A stretch of 64,000 nt of DNA from Candidatus Omnitrophota bacterium (GCA_020632495.1 JACKFL010000006.1:682001-746000), one strand, 5' to 3'. Shown: positions 25,193 to 34,213, counted from the stretch's first letter. The notes: generated from the sequence alone by a model not told the origin. Made by a program: numbers and translations.

Positions 25193-26848
25193 ATGAGCTA
25201 TCTGGTACTCGCCCGCAAACACCGGCCGCAAACATTTGACGATGTGATCGGCCAGGAACATATCACCAATCTGCTGATCAAAGGCATCGAGACCGGTCAC
25301 TTGGCGCACGCGTATTTGTTCAGCGGTCCGCGCGGGGTCGGTAAGACCACCTGCGCGCGCATCCTGGCGATGTGCCTGAATTGTGAGGACGGTCCCCAGG
25401 CGACGCCGCCGGCGGACAGCATCATCTGCCGCGAGATCGCCGAGGGCCGCAGTTTCGATGTCCTGGAGATCGACGGGGCCTCCAACCGCGGGATCGACGA
25501 GATCCGCATGTTGCGGGAAAACATCAGCTTCGCGCCGACGGTCGCCAAGTTCAAGATCTACATCGTGGATGAGGTCCACATGCTCACCACCGAGGCCTTC
25601 AACGCGTTGTTGAAGACGCTGGAGGAACCGCCCGCGCACGTCAAATTCATCTTCGCCACCACCGAACCCAACAAGCTGCCGCAGACGATCATCTCCCGCT
25701 GCCAGCGTTTTGATTTCAAACGCATCGCCATGAACCGGATCGTCGACGGGCTGAAGGCGGTCAGCAAGAAAGAAAAATACAAGATCGATGAAAGCGCGCT
25801 GTTTTCGATCGCCAAGGCCGCCCAGGGCAGCCTGCGCGACGCGCTGAGCATTCTGGACCAGTTGAGCGCTTTAAGCGAAGACGGTATCAAGGAAGATGAT
25901 GTCTACGGCATGCTCGGGCTGGTCGAGGTCGAGCTGCTGTTTGCGCTGGTAGATCATATCGCCCAACAAAACTGCGCCGCGGCCCTGCAGGACCTGGACA
26001 CGCTGATCAGCAAGGGAAAGGACGTCAAGCAATTGCTCAAAGACCTGACCGAGCATTTCCGGCATCTGATGGTGGTGCACATCGGCGGCACCGATCTCAA
26101 ACATCTCGTCGATTATCCGGCCAGTATCAAGGAACGGCTGTGGAAGCAATCGCAGGAGTTCGATCTGCCCAAGATCCTGAAGGCGATCGACACGCTGATC
26201 AAGGCGCAGGAGGACGCGCGCATCACCGAGTCGCTGCGCATGCCGCTCGAAGTCGCGCTGGCCAAGCTCACCTTCAGTGAAAATCTCGACGCGGCCGTAC
26301 CATCGGTCAAGGCGCCGCGCGCGCAGCCCGCGCCGCCGAAGCCGCGTCCCGCGGCCAAGCCCCGGTTAAATGAAAAGACGGGTTCCGCGGCCGTGGTCCC
26401 GGTACCGAAAGCGTCACCGTCTCCGGCAGATCCCCCGCCGGCGGATGATGAGGGTGAAGAGGACCTCCCGCCGGAGGTCGAGATGCCCGATCCGGTCGAA
26501 CAGGACATCCAGCATGTGCAGAAGGTCTGGGACGTGCTGACCTCAGCTGTGAGCAAGGAGAAGATGTCGGTGGCCACCTACCTGCAGGAAGGTTATCCGC
26601 AGCGCTATGAGAAGGATTTTCTCGTGATCGGATTCCCGCCGCACTGTTCCTTTCAGATGGATGCCGTGGGCGATCAGAAGAATACCCAGATGGTCGAACG
26701 CATCTTCGCCGACAAGCTGCGCCAGCCCGTTAAAATCAAACTCGAGACCGTGGCAGCGCAGCAGGATATTCCGGTCGAGGAGAAGGTCCAGAAGACCCTC
26801 GACTCCTTCGGCGGCAAGGTCGTCAACCGCTGGCACAACGAATCATGA
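25193..26848 (+). CDS. dnaX: DNA polymerase III subunit gamma/tau
   Basis: 551 residues, the clamp-loader ATPase. Walker A GPRGVGKT at 45-52, Walker B IVDEVHML, sensor/SRC region FIFATTEPNKLPQTIISRCQRF, then domain III and a Pro/Ala-rich linker (about 370-430) before a short C-terminal domain. The zinc module is odd: with E. coli numbering it keeps Cys64 and Cys79, but Cys73 is Pro and Cys76 is Ser, so zinc is probably not bound. No obvious A-rich slippery run for a programmed gamma frameshift was seen. The stop overlaps the recR start by four bases. Confidence 0.95.
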   Translation: MSYLVLARKHRPQTFDDVIGQEHITNLLIKGIETGHLAHAYLFSGPRGVGKTTCARILAMCLNCEDGPQATPPADSIICREIAEGRSFDVLEIDGASNRGIDEIRMLRENISFAPTVAKFKIYIVDEVHMLTTEAFNALLKTLEEPPAHVKFIFATTEPNKLPQTIISRCQRFDFKRIAMNRIVDGLKAVSKKEKYKIDESALFSIAKAAQGSLRDALSILDQLSALSEDGIKEDDVYGMLGLVEVELLFALVDHIAQQNCAAALQDLDTLISKGKDVKQLLKDLTEHFRHLMVVHIGGTDLKHLVDYPASIKERLWKQSQEFDLPKILKAIDTLIKAQEDARITESLRMPLEVALAKLTFSENLDAAVPSVKAPRAQPAPPKPRPAAKPRLNEKTGSAAVVPVPKASPSPADPPPADDEGEEDLPPEVEMPDPVEQDIQHVQKVWDVLTSAVSKEKMSVATYLQEGYPQRYEKDFLVIGFPPHCSFQMDAVGDQKNTQMVERIFADKLRQPVKIKLETVAAQQDIPVEEKVQKTLDSFGGKVVNRWHNES

Positions 26849-27447
26849 GTACTTACCCGCGTCTCCTGGAGAACGTCATTACCCAACTCAGCAAGCTCCC
26901 CGGCGTGGGCCGGCGCAGCGCCGAGCGCATGGCCTTTTGGCTGCTCGATCAGGATGCCGCTGAAGTGCGGCACATCGCCGATGATCTGGTGCAGCTCAAG
27001 GCGGGCCTGCGTTGTTGCCGGCGCTGTAATCATTTAAGCGACCAGGAACTGTGCGCCGTCTGCAACGACTCCGGCCGTGATCAGAAGACGATCTGTGTGG
27101 TCGAGGATCCGAAAGACGTGTTGGCCATTGAAAAGTCCGGCGCTTATCGCGGGGTGTATCATGTGCTGCTCGGGACGATCTCGCCCGGCGACGGCCGCGG
27201 GCCGGAGCAGCTGAAGGTCCAGCACCTGCTCGACCGCGTCGGCCAGGAGGGAACGCAGGAGGTGGTGCTCGCCACCGATCCCGACAGCGACGGCGAGATG
27301 ACCGCGCTGTATCTCACCAAACAGCTCAAGCCGCTCGGCGTCAAGGTCAGCCGCATCGGCCTCGGCATCCCGGTCGGCGGCAGCCTCGAGTTCGCCGACC
27401 TGTCCACACTAACGATGTCCCTTAACGCACGGCGCACGATCGAATAA
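26845..27447 (+). CDS. recR: Recombination mediator RecR
   Basis: 200 residues, standard length. An N-terminal helix-hairpin-helix (KLPGVGRRSAERMAFWLL), four-cysteine zinc finger (RCCRRCNHLSDQELCAVC), a Toprim domain (ICVVEDPKDVLAIE ... ATDPDSDGEMTALYL) and the C-terminal GIPVGGSLEFAD motif. Works with RecO/RecF to load RecA at gaps. It overlaps dnaX by four bases; the ybaB/ebfC gene that usually lies between the two is absent here. Confidence 0.97.
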   Translation: MSTYPRLLENVITQLSKLPGVGRRSAERMAFWLLDQDAAEVRHIADDLVQLKAGLRCCRRCNHLSDQELCAVCNDSGRDQKTICVVEDPKDVLAIEKSGAYRGVYHVLLGTISPGDGRGPEQLKVQHLLDRVGQEGTQEVVLATDPDSDGEMTALYLTKQLKPLGVKVSRIGLGIPVGGSLEFADLSTLTMSLNARRTIE

Positions 27448-27452
27448 ATACA

Positions 27453-27505
27453 GGAACAGACTCCACTAAAATGCTGGAAATGACTGCTTAATCGGAGTCT
27501 GACCC
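27453..27505. repeat. REP/MITE-like palindromic element
   Basis: CAGACTCC (27457-27464) and GGAGTCTG (27494-27501) form a perfect eight-base inverted repeat about 29 bases apart, bounded by GGAA and ACCC. Elements with (G)GGACAGACTCC-like ends are typical of REP units mobilised by RAYT (Y1-type) transposases; no such transposase is present in the window. A T run follows on the plus strand, so it might also terminate recR transcription. Confidence 0.45.
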
Positions 27506-27564
27506 TAATTTTTACGGCGCTGAAACAACTGGTAATTCGTAACTCCATGGTCGATAATAGGACT

Positions 27565-28185
27565 ATGCGAAAATACCTGCTGCTGCTTCTGGTGGCAATT
27601 TCCCTCACCGGCTGTAATTCCTCATATTTTGAGTACCCGTTGGTTCTCCCGGATAAGGAGATGGAACTGGACTTGCGTCTGGCCGGTCACTGGGTGCTCG
27701 ACCCGGCGGCCTCTGGGATGGACCTCGGGGACTATGCCTTTATACAGTTCCTGTGGGACGGGAGTCTTGACGGCGGGTTTGCCATAACCACCTATGAGGT
27801 GACCAAGGACGGGCGATCTTCCGATCAACGCATTGGCTTTGCCCAGGAGATTGATGGAGTTGGGTATCTAAATTTTGTAAGATTGATTGATCATATAGGT
27901 ACGGAGTTCGAAAGCGATAAAGAGGGTAATACCAAGTTGGAGTACCATATTTTGAAGTATACCTTTATCGGCAAAGACGAAGTTCGTTTCTACGATGTCG
28001 ATGAGGATCAGATCGTGGCGGCTATTCAGAAAAAGCAGTTGAGCGGACACGTATTCAAAGAAGGTCATTATCGTGTAAGCGCCAAATCTGATGAGCTCCT
28101 GGATTTCATTCGGGCCAACGATATTTTCGATTACTCCAAGGTCCGGGTTTATCACTATCACGACATTGGCATTCCGCAGCATTGA
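27565..28185 (+). CDS. Uncharacterised lipoprotein
   Basis: 206 residues. Starting at 27565 gives a compact lipoprotein signal (MRKYLLLLLVAISLTGC) with Cys17; the in-frame ATG at 27547 adds only six residues. The rest is a soluble mixed alpha/beta sequence with no recognised domain (AGHWVLDPAASGMDL, YTFIGKDEVRFYDVDEDQIVAAI). GATAAT at 27553-27558 lies six bases before the ATG and no ribosome-binding site is visible, which fits leaderless expression, though the -35 is poor. Base composition looks slightly more AT-rich than its neighbours. Confidence 0.75.
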   Translation: MRKYLLLLLVAISLTGCNSSYFEYPLVLPDKEMELDLRLAGHWVLDPAASGMDLGDYAFIQFLWDGSLDGGFAITTYEVTKDGRSSDQRIGFAQEIDGVGYLNFVRLIDHIGTEFESDKEGNTKLEYHILKYTFIGKDEVRFYDVDEDQIVAAIQKKQLSGHVFKEGHYRVSAKSDELLDFIRANDIFDYSKVRVYHYHDIGIPQH

Positions 28186-28213
28186 ATGAACGGGATGCTC
28201 GGACAGTGCGTTT

Positions 28214-29716
28214 ATGGTCCCGATTTCTCACGTACAAAGCGTAGTCTTAAATAGGCGAAATACTCTTATAGGCGCAGTGCTTGTTATTCTAGCCTGCGCC
28301 GTTCACCTGCCGTTTCTCAATCATCCTTTTTTCCTCGACGATCACATCTGGTACCGCTTCGCCTTGAACCATTCCTGGAGCGAAGTTTTTGCCCGGGCGT
28401 TATGGCAGGGGGAGGGGCAGCACTATTCGCCGCTGGCGCAACTTTTGATTCTAGCCCCGCTAAAGCTGACCGGCGGCTCGTTCATCGGGACCTACCTGTT
28501 CGGCTGGGTGATCCACACCGTGGCTGCCTTGAGTGTCTACCGGTTCTGCCGGCATTTTTTCTCGGACCGCTTCGGTGCCGTCGCCGCGGCCTGCCTGTGG
28601 GCGCTGCATCCGCTGCAGGTCCTGCCGGTGCATTTCGTCACGGCATATTTTGTGCCCGCGGGTATTGCCTGTGCGCTTAATGCGATGGTGGCCATGAGCC
28701 GCCACACCGCCGCCGGCAGCCGCGGCGATTTGGCCCAGGCGCTGGTGCTGGCGCTGGGCGCCTATGGGTTGAGCGAATTTTTTATTCTGGTGCCCGGCTA
28801 TTACGTCCTGTTGCGGGTCCTGGTGACCGGGCAACGAATCTTTCCCGCGCTGGCTGGTGCCTTCAAGCTCGTACTGCCGGCATTCCTCATCATTGGCGGC
28901 TGGCTGGCGTTCGCCTCCGGCGAGAGTCACCTCACCGGTAAGATTGCGGTCCTTGGCTACAGCGCGACGCAGTACCTAGCCAACTGGTCGGCTCTGGCCA
29001 GCTGGGCCGTTTCACGGCTGGTTGTCCCCTGGGATCCCGTCTATGTGAAGAACATTCCGCTGCATGCGCCGGCGGCGGTGTACTGGATGGGACTGGGGAT
29101 CGTCGGAGGGATGTCCGCCGCTGTGGTTGTTTTTCTGCGCGGAATATCGCCGGCGGTGCGTGTGGCGGTCGGCTGGATGCTGTTGGGACTTGCTCCGACG
29201 CTGGTCACGTGTTTCGTTCACGCCGCGTCGGGAATGGTCTTCGAGTTGCACTGGTTGGGCCTGGCCTTGGTCCCGTGCTACGCCTTACCGGCTCTGGTGT
29301 GCACTGATATTTCTCGGCGCCGCACGCCGGCGAAGGCCGTGATGGCCGCCATGATTTTGATCCTGCCGCTGACCGCATTGACGTTGCGCGAAGTCGCGTT
29401 CTGGCAGGATGAGGAGCGCTACAGCACCCGCTGGCTGGCGGTCAGTCCCGGCAATCACCTGGCGTTGATCTCGCTGGCCCAGCAGCAGGAACGCCGCGGC
29501 GATATCGACGCGGCCCTGCGGTCAGTGGACCTGATGAGCACCACGACCGCGATCCCCCGGCATATCGTTGAACTGATGCGGGGTCAAATCCTGTTGCGCG
29601 CCGGCCGCCCGTCCGAAGCGGCCCGCCATTTCGAGGCGGCCCTGCGCCATAAGCCTGATCTGTCCGACGCCCGCGTGGGCCTCCGCCAGGCCCGCGCCGC
29701 GCTTCCATTACCGTAA
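28214..29716 (+). CDS. Polytopic membrane protein with short C-terminal TPR region
   Basis: 500 residues. About ten hydrophobic helices in residues 15-400, with an early luminal FFLDDHIW motif similar to GT-C glycosyltransferases, then ~100 soluble residues that read as two or three TPR-like helical hairpins (LALISLAQQQERRGDIDAALRSV, GQILLRAGRPSEAARHFEAAL). It is a shorter relative in layout of the TMTC-like protein at 18077. It ends just before the promoter of P2. A role in envelope protein or polysaccharide glycosylation is inference only. Confidence 0.75.
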   Translation: MVPISHVQSVVLNRRNTLIGAVLVILACAVHLPFLNHPFFLDDHIWYRFALNHSWSEVFARALWQGEGQHYSPLAQLLILAPLKLTGGSFIGTYLFGWVIHTVAALSVYRFCRHFFSDRFGAVAAACLWALHPLQVLPVHFVTAYFVPAGIACALNAMVAMSRHTAAGSRGDLAQALVLALGAYGLSEFFILVPGYYVLLRVLVTGQRIFPALAGAFKLVLPAFLIIGGWLAFASGESHLTGKIAVLGYSATQYLANWSALASWAVSRLVVPWDPVYVKNIPLHAPAAVYWMGLGIVGGMSAAVVVFLRGISPAVRVAVGWMLLGLAPTLVTCFVHAASGMVFELHWLGLALVPCYALPALVCTDISRRRTPAKAVMAAMILILPLTALTLREVAFWQDEERYSTRWLAVSPGNHLALISLAQQQERRGDIDAALRSVDLMSTTTAIPRHIVELMRGQILLRAGRPSEAARHFEAALRHKPDLSDARVGLRQARAALPLP

Positions 29717-29725
29717 GCGCGCCGA

Positions 29726-29754
29726 TTGCAATCCCGCACCCGGTCACGTATACT
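29726..29754 (+). promoter_or_regulatory. Promoter of modular protein P2
   Basis: TTGCAA (29726-29731), exactly 17 bases, TATACT (29749-29754). Predicted start near 29761, upstream of the shared leader element. Confidence 0.6.
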
Positions 29755-29783
29755 AGTGAGGGCAATTGACGTATTGTCCGCTC

Positions 29784-29794
29784 ATTCCCCAATC
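29784..29794 (+). promoter_or_regulatory. Shared 11-base leader element (P2 copy)
   Basis: ATTCCCCAATC, identical to the copies before P1 and P3, at about +23 of the predicted transcript and 114 bases before the ATG at 29898. A GGGGC...GCCCC hairpin lies just upstream of that ATG. Confidence 0.55.
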
Positions 29795-29897
29795 CGCTCA
29801 GCCCCGCCTTTTCGTTTGAAATATGCACCGGTCTTTTTTTGACGTGCCGGTGCCTGTACCTTATATTTACAGGGGCAGCCCCTTTAGTACCAATACT

Positions 29898-32800
29898 ATG
29901 AATATTACTTTCAGACAATGGAGATCCACCCGGTTATTCCGGTTGACGGCCGCGCTGATGGTTGTTGCCTTGGCCGGGACTATGCGAGGTGTCCCGTCCG
30001 CGCGGGCCCAGACTCTGGCCGAATTGCCCCGGCCCGGGACAAGGGTCGCGGTCAGCGGCAGCTTTACTCCGCCGATCCTGTCCGGACTCACCATTTACCC
30101 CGACAATCCGCTGCAGTTCGACTTCATTATCGACACCGGCGACGACGCGCTTCAGGGGGAGGCCCTGCACGCGGAGTCTATGCGGCTGATCAAATATTTT
30201 ATGACCACCCTTACGGTGCCGGAAACCGAGCTGTGGGTCAACCTGTCCCCGTATGAGAAAAACCGGATCGTGGCTGACGGCCTGGGCAATACGCAAATGG
30301 GCGTTGATATGCTGGCGCAGGACTACCTCCTCAAACAGCTGACGGCCTCGTTGATGTACCCGGAAGAAGAACTCGGGCAGGCCTTTTGGGAGCGCGTGTA
30401 CCGTAAAGCGCACGAACGGTTCGGGACGACCGACATTCCGGTCAACACTTACAAAAAGATCTGGATCGTACCGGCGGACGCCGCCGTTTACGAAGAGGGG
30501 AACAGTGTGTTTATTGCCGGCAGCCGGCTGAAGGTCCTGCTCGAAGAAGACTACCTGGCTGAGGAAGCCAATGCCGGACGGCAGGACCACGGTGTCGGGG
30601 CGGTCCCGGATGCCGAGCGCAACGCGATCGGTGCCGAGACCTCACAGATCGTCAAGGAGATCCTCATCCCGGAAATCGAGCGCGAGGTCAACGAAGGCCG
30701 CAATTTTGCCCGGCTGCGTCAGATTTATCACGCGATGATTCTGGCGACCTGGTATAAAAACAACCTGCGCAACAGTGTCCTCGGTCAGCTCTACGTCGAC
30801 CGTAACAAGGTCGACGGTGTGGATGTGGCCGACAAGGAATTGAAGCAGCGCATTTATGAGCAATATGTGACCGCTTTTGAACAAGGGGTTTACAGTTACA
30901 TCAAGGAAGAGGTCGATCTGTCCACGGATGAACTGATCCCCCGCAAGTACTTCTCCGGGGGGGAAGACTTTCTCGGGCTTGGCCGTAATGTGCGCCGTCT
31001 GGAATCGGTTGATCAACTGCAACGGGAAGGCGGGCGTTACGTGGTCGTGCGCGGCGGGGCAAGTCCGCTGGGTATCGGCCGCGGCAACGTGGACAGCGCG
31101 ATTCTGGGATCTCAGAATTTCGACGCGGTCACTGCGGCCCGGGCTGAACTGACGGTGCCGGTGACTGCCGGTGAGAAAGTCTTCACCGTCACCTACCCGG
31201 CGATTACCACCCGCGACGGAGAGGTCTTCTCGGTGGAGGAAGATTTGATCACGGCCCGGATCAGTGAGGCGCTGGCCGAGTTGGCCGCGCTTCCGGGCGC
31301 CTTTGACGCCGATCTGTTTACGTCAATCCGCGTGACCGATTCTTTTGACGCGCGCGGATTATCGGCGGATCCCAGCGTCCTGGATATTCCGTTGTCCGTC
31401 CTGCTGGCGGCCCCGGCGAAGGACATAACGGTGGAACCGGGGAGCCTGACCGACGTGGCCGCGACGATCCGGTCGGAGTATGTCAAGGTGTTGATGCTTT
31501 ATGAAACGGGATACGCCCGCGGCGAGAATGCCGAGCGCATCAGCGAGAATGTCCTACGCTATCTCGGCGGACTCGCTCCCACCGATCGCGAGATGCCGTT
31601 TTATCCGGACGCGCCTGTGGCGGACTATCAGATCATCATGCCGGTTTACAATGAAGGCACGATCATCGATTTTATCTTGGGCAAGGTCAAGGAAGCGGGA
31701 TACCTGGACCGGCTGGTCGTGGTCAACGATGCGTCCACCGACGACACGCGGGAAAGGCTGGACCGCTGGGCCGCCGCCGAGGGGCTTGAGGTAATTCATA
31801 TGGAAACCAATCAGCGCAAGGAAGGTGCGATCCGCCGGGCCATCGAGATCCGGGCCGAACGCCTGGGCCGGCTTCCGGACAAGACAATCTTGCTCGACTC
31901 GGATACTTTTTTTGATTTTAACGTCGACGAGGCCTCATTCGACAGACGCATCGATCAGGTGGCTGCCTACATGGACGACCGGGAAGTCGCCGGAATTTCG
32001 TTTCGAATCGATGCCTTGCTGCCGGAGAAACCCAATGTCCTGCAGAAGACGCAGTACGCGGAGTACGCCGCCATCCGGGTGTGGAACAAGCTGCTCAGCA
32101 AGCAGGGACAACTGTGGGTGATTAACGGTCCGGCCGGGATGTTCCGGTCCGATTTGCTGTTGGACACGTTGCAGAATATGGTCCCCGATTTTGAAACCGG
32201 CGATTTGTTGATTACGGTCAATCTGATGAAACAGGGGCATAAAGTCGGATATTACCCGGACCTCAAGGCGCAGACCATGGTCCCGGAGACGGCCGGGGAA
32301 CTTTTCAAGCAACGGCGTCGCTGGGAACGGGGGACCACCAAGGTCCTGGCCTCGGATGCCGGTTTTTACATGGAACAGTTCCGCCGCGGCCGTTGGCTGG
32401 CCCTGCAGACGGTGCTGCATGGAATCATATATTTGGGGACTGTCGCGGGACTGGCCACACTGCCGTTTGCCGAAAACGGCACCGACGCCCTGATGAACTT
32501 CCTGGCTGCCTTCGGGATCAACTACGGCGTTTGGGTCGGTGTCAACTCGTTGCTGACACTGAACGAACGCAATGTGCAGCGTGAAGGCGACCGCCTGCGC
32601 TTGATGCGCTGGTTCCTATGGCAAGGCCTGATCGCACCGGCCGTCACCATTCCGGCGCGCTTCACCGGATTTTATGACGCCACGGTCCGTCGGCTGATCA
32701 GCGCCAACAGTCGTAATCCGCTGGCCGACAAATCCACCAAGTCGGTCAGTCCGGGAGAGGCGACGGACAGTGCGGTATTGGCCGCAGGTGAGACCCCCGG

Positions 32801-33023
32801 TGGGATCGACCTCAATCCGCAGATGCTGCGGTTGCAGTCCGACGGAAGCGGCATCCGCTACCGGATGCCTGTTTATACATCCAACCCCAGCACGTTACCG
32901 ATCACCGGATTTACGCCGGTCATCATTGATATCATCCCCATTGGAAACCTCTCTTTGATACTCGGCAAGACAGATGCGGTTTTTCCCGGCGGGGAACTCA
33001 CGGCGGCCCGGGACACGCGCTGA
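29898..33023 (+). CDS. Modular protein P2: shared N-module, processive GT2 glycosyltransferase, shared tail
   Basis: 1041 residues from the ATG at 29898, which opens a signal peptide (RLTAALMVVALAGTM ... ARAQ); an in-frame ATG at 29823 adds 25 non-signal residues. Residues ~40-353 are the shared module ending IPRKYFSGG. After a linker, a family 2 glycosyltransferase spans ~575-850: IIMPVYNEG, VVVNDASTDDT, DSD at 667-669, ETGDL, and the processive-synthase motif QRRRW near 804. Several membrane helices follow (about 830-940), then the tail GGIDLNP ... ITGFTPVIIDIIP. The motifs match hyaluronan/cellulose-type synthases, which act on cytosolic nucleotide sugars. A cleavable N-terminal signal would place this domain outside, so either the first segment is an uncleaved anchor or the topology is unusual. 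Confidence 0.87.
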   Translation: MNITFRQWRSTRLFRLTAALMVVALAGTMRGVPSARAQTLAELPRPGTRVAVSGSFTPPILSGLTIYPDNPLQFDFIIDTGDDALQGEALHAESMRLIKYFMTTLTVPETELWVNLSPYEKNRIVADGLGNTQMGVDMLAQDYLLKQLTASLMYPEEELGQAFWERVYRKAHERFGTTDIPVNTYKKIWIVPADAAVYEEGNSVFIAGSRLKVLLEEDYLAEEANAGRQDHGVGAVPDAERNAIGAETSQIVKEILIPEIEREVNEGRNFARLRQIYHAMILATWYKNNLRNSVLGQLYVDRNKVDGVDVADKELKQRIYEQYVTAFEQGVYSYIKEEVDLSTDELIPRKYFSGGEDFLGLGRNVRRLESVDQLQREGGRYVVVRGGASPLGIGRGNVDSAILGSQNFDAVTAARAELTVPVTAGEKVFTVTYPAITTRDGEVFSVEEDLITARISEALAELAALPGAFDADLFTSIRVTDSFDARGLSADPSVLDIPLSVLLAAPAKDITVEPGSLTDVAATIRSEYVKVLMLYETGYARGENAERISENVLRYLGGLAPTDREMPFYPDAPVADYQIIMPVYNEGTIIDFILGKVKEAGYLDRLVVVNDASTDDTRERLDRWAAAEGLEVIHMETNQRKEGAIRRAIEIRAERLGRLPDKTILLDSDTFFDFNVDEASFDRRIDQVAAYMDDREVAGISFRIDALLPEKPNVLQKTQYAEYAAIRVWNKLLSKQGQLWVINGPAGMFRSDLLLDTLQNMVPDFETGDLLITVNLMKQGHKVGYYPDLKAQTMVPETAGELFKQRRRWERGTTKVLASDAGFYMEQFRRGRWLALQTVLHGIIYLGTVAGLATLPFAENGTDALMNFLAAFGINYGVWVGVNSLLTLNERNVQREGDRLRLMRWFLWQGLIAPAVTIPARFTGFYDATVRRLISANSRNPLADKSTKSVSPGEATDSAVLAAGETPGGIDLNPQMLRLQSDGSGIRYRMPVYTSNPSTLPITGFTPVIIDIIPIGNLSLILGKTDAVFPGGELTAARDTR

Positions 33024-33049
33024 TTTAAATCGTATAGCGTTTGCGGGTG

Positions 33050-33068
33050 ACAGGAAGGGGCTTCCTGT
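33050..33068 (+). terminator. Terminator-like hairpin after P2
   Basis: ACAGGAA (33050-33056), loop GGGGC, TTCCTGT (33062-33068), followed by TTGAGTT. A seven-pair stem with only a weak T tract; it lies 27 bases downstream of the P2 stop. Confidence 0.4.
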
Positions 33069-33100
33069 TTGAGTTAAAAAGGTAATCAAGGAAGGCTTTC

Positions 33101-33574
33101 GTGAAACAATCATTCATCCGTCATCTGACCTGGCATTGTCTGTTGATTTGTCTGATCAGCCTCGGGGCGATCGGGGCGCTGATGGAGCATGCCGGTTTTT
33201 CTCTGAATCTGACTTTTTATATCGGGTGGGCGCTGGGTATCACCTTTATCAGCGCTAACGGGACGATACCGTTCGTGACGTTTTACCGCGCGATTACCGG
33301 CCGCGGTTTTGCGGAATATTTCTGGCTCCTCTGGACCACGTGGCTGGTGCTGATGTTTTTTCTGCTGCCCGCCACGTATGTGGGCCAGCGTATGGTGGAG
33401 ACCCGCGACCGGATTTTCGATACGGACACCGCGTACGCCGATTCGGTGACCGGCGTGCCCATGACGGAGCAGCCGTTCAAATTGCCGGAAGGCAGCGTCG
33501 AAGATACGATCGAGACCGACTGGCCGGAACAGGAACCGTACCTCGAGATTAACTTTGATGGATACCGGGCTTAG
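33101..33574 (+). CDS. Uncharacterised small membrane protein
   Basis: 157 residues from a GTG with AGGAAGG six bases upstream. Three hydrophobic segments (CLLICLISLGAIGALMEHAG, LTFYIGWALGITFIS, YFWLLWTTWLVLMFFLLPATYV) followed by a soluble acidic C-terminal tail of about 55 residues (PEGSVEDTIETDWPEQEPYLE). No family was recognised. It lies between P2 and P3 with another small envelope protein, so it may accompany the modular proteins. Confidence 0.7.
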   Translation: MKQSFIRHLTWHCLLICLISLGAIGALMEHAGFSLNLTFYIGWALGITFISANGTIPFVTFYRAITGRGFAEYFWLLWTTWLVLMFFLLPATYVGQRMVETRDRIFDTDTAYADSVTGVPMTEQPFKLPEGSVEDTIETDWPEQEPYLEINFDGYRA

Positions 33575-33620
33575 TTTTTACTGATCCCTCGAAGACGCAA
33601 CCGATTCATAAGGAGATGCC

Positions 33621-34013
33621 ATGAGATCACGTTGGGTAATAGTCGCGATGTTACTCGCTGTCACGGCCGCGGGCATGCTGATGGCCAACGGCAGGCGGAC
33701 CGACGCCGAAGAATTCAACCATGCCGATCAGGTTTGCGCGGACTTCGTTTCACAACAGGGTCTGGACATCGCCATGGCCAAGGCTGTCCTGGCTTTGACT
33801 GAAGGTACGGTGCGCCATTGCGAACGGGACGAAGACTGTGCCGTGGTCATGGTCCCCTGCGGAGAATTTACCGCGGTGAATCAGGAGTTCCGGCAGTGTT
33901 ACGAAAAAGCGGCCGACCAGTACGGCGCCGTGCTAGATTGTGCGGGGCCTTTGACCGCAGTGCCGGAACCGGTTTGCGATGCAGGGGTGTGCGGTCTGAA
34001 AGTTGCCGAGTAA
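33621..34013 (+). CDS. Small secreted cysteine-rich protein
   Basis: 130 residues with a strong AAGGAG site and a signal peptide or signal anchor (VIVAMLLAVTAAGMLMANG). The mature part has seven cysteines in a pattern CERDEDCAVVMVPCG ... QCYEK ... DCAGP ... VCDAGVCGL, which suggests disulfide bonds in the periplasm. Similar C-x-DxDC-x-PCG motifs occur in small uncharacterised bacterial exported proteins. The function is unknown. Confidence 0.7.
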   Translation: MRSRWVIVAMLLAVTAAGMLMANGRRTDAEEFNHADQVCADFVSQQGLDIAMAKAVLALTEGTVRHCERDEDCAVVMVPCGEFTAVNQEFRQCYEKAADQYGAVLDCAGPLTAVPEPVCDAGVCGLKVAE

Positions 34014-34085
34014 AGACGGCGTCTGCACCATAAGTTATTGCAATCAAAAAGGTAGTAAAATCATGTCCGGATCGCTTCCGCGCGG

Positions 34086-34114
34086 TTGATTCCGGCGGTG
34101 GAATGACTTATACT
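34086..34114 (+). promoter_or_regulatory. Promoter of modular protein P3
   Basis: TTGATT (34086-34091), 17-base spacer, TATACT (34109-34114). The -10 box lies inside an inverted repeat ATGACT-N9-AGTCAT (34103-34123), a possible repressor site. Confidence 0.6.
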
Positions 34115-34139
34115 ATTAGTCATAGTAATACACCAACCC

Positions 34140-34150
34140 ATTCCCCAATC
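34140..34150 (+). promoter_or_regulatory. Shared 11-base leader element (P3 copy)
   Basis: ATTCCCCAATC, identical to the P1 and P2 copies, 74 bases before the ATG at 34214 and about +20 of the predicted transcript. No Shine-Dalgarno sequence is visible before this ATG. Confidence 0.55.
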
Positions 34151-34213
34151 ATATTCAATCTTTAGATTCTGAATCAGATACGCTTCCGTGCGCGAGCATG
34201 TAAGCTATAAACT

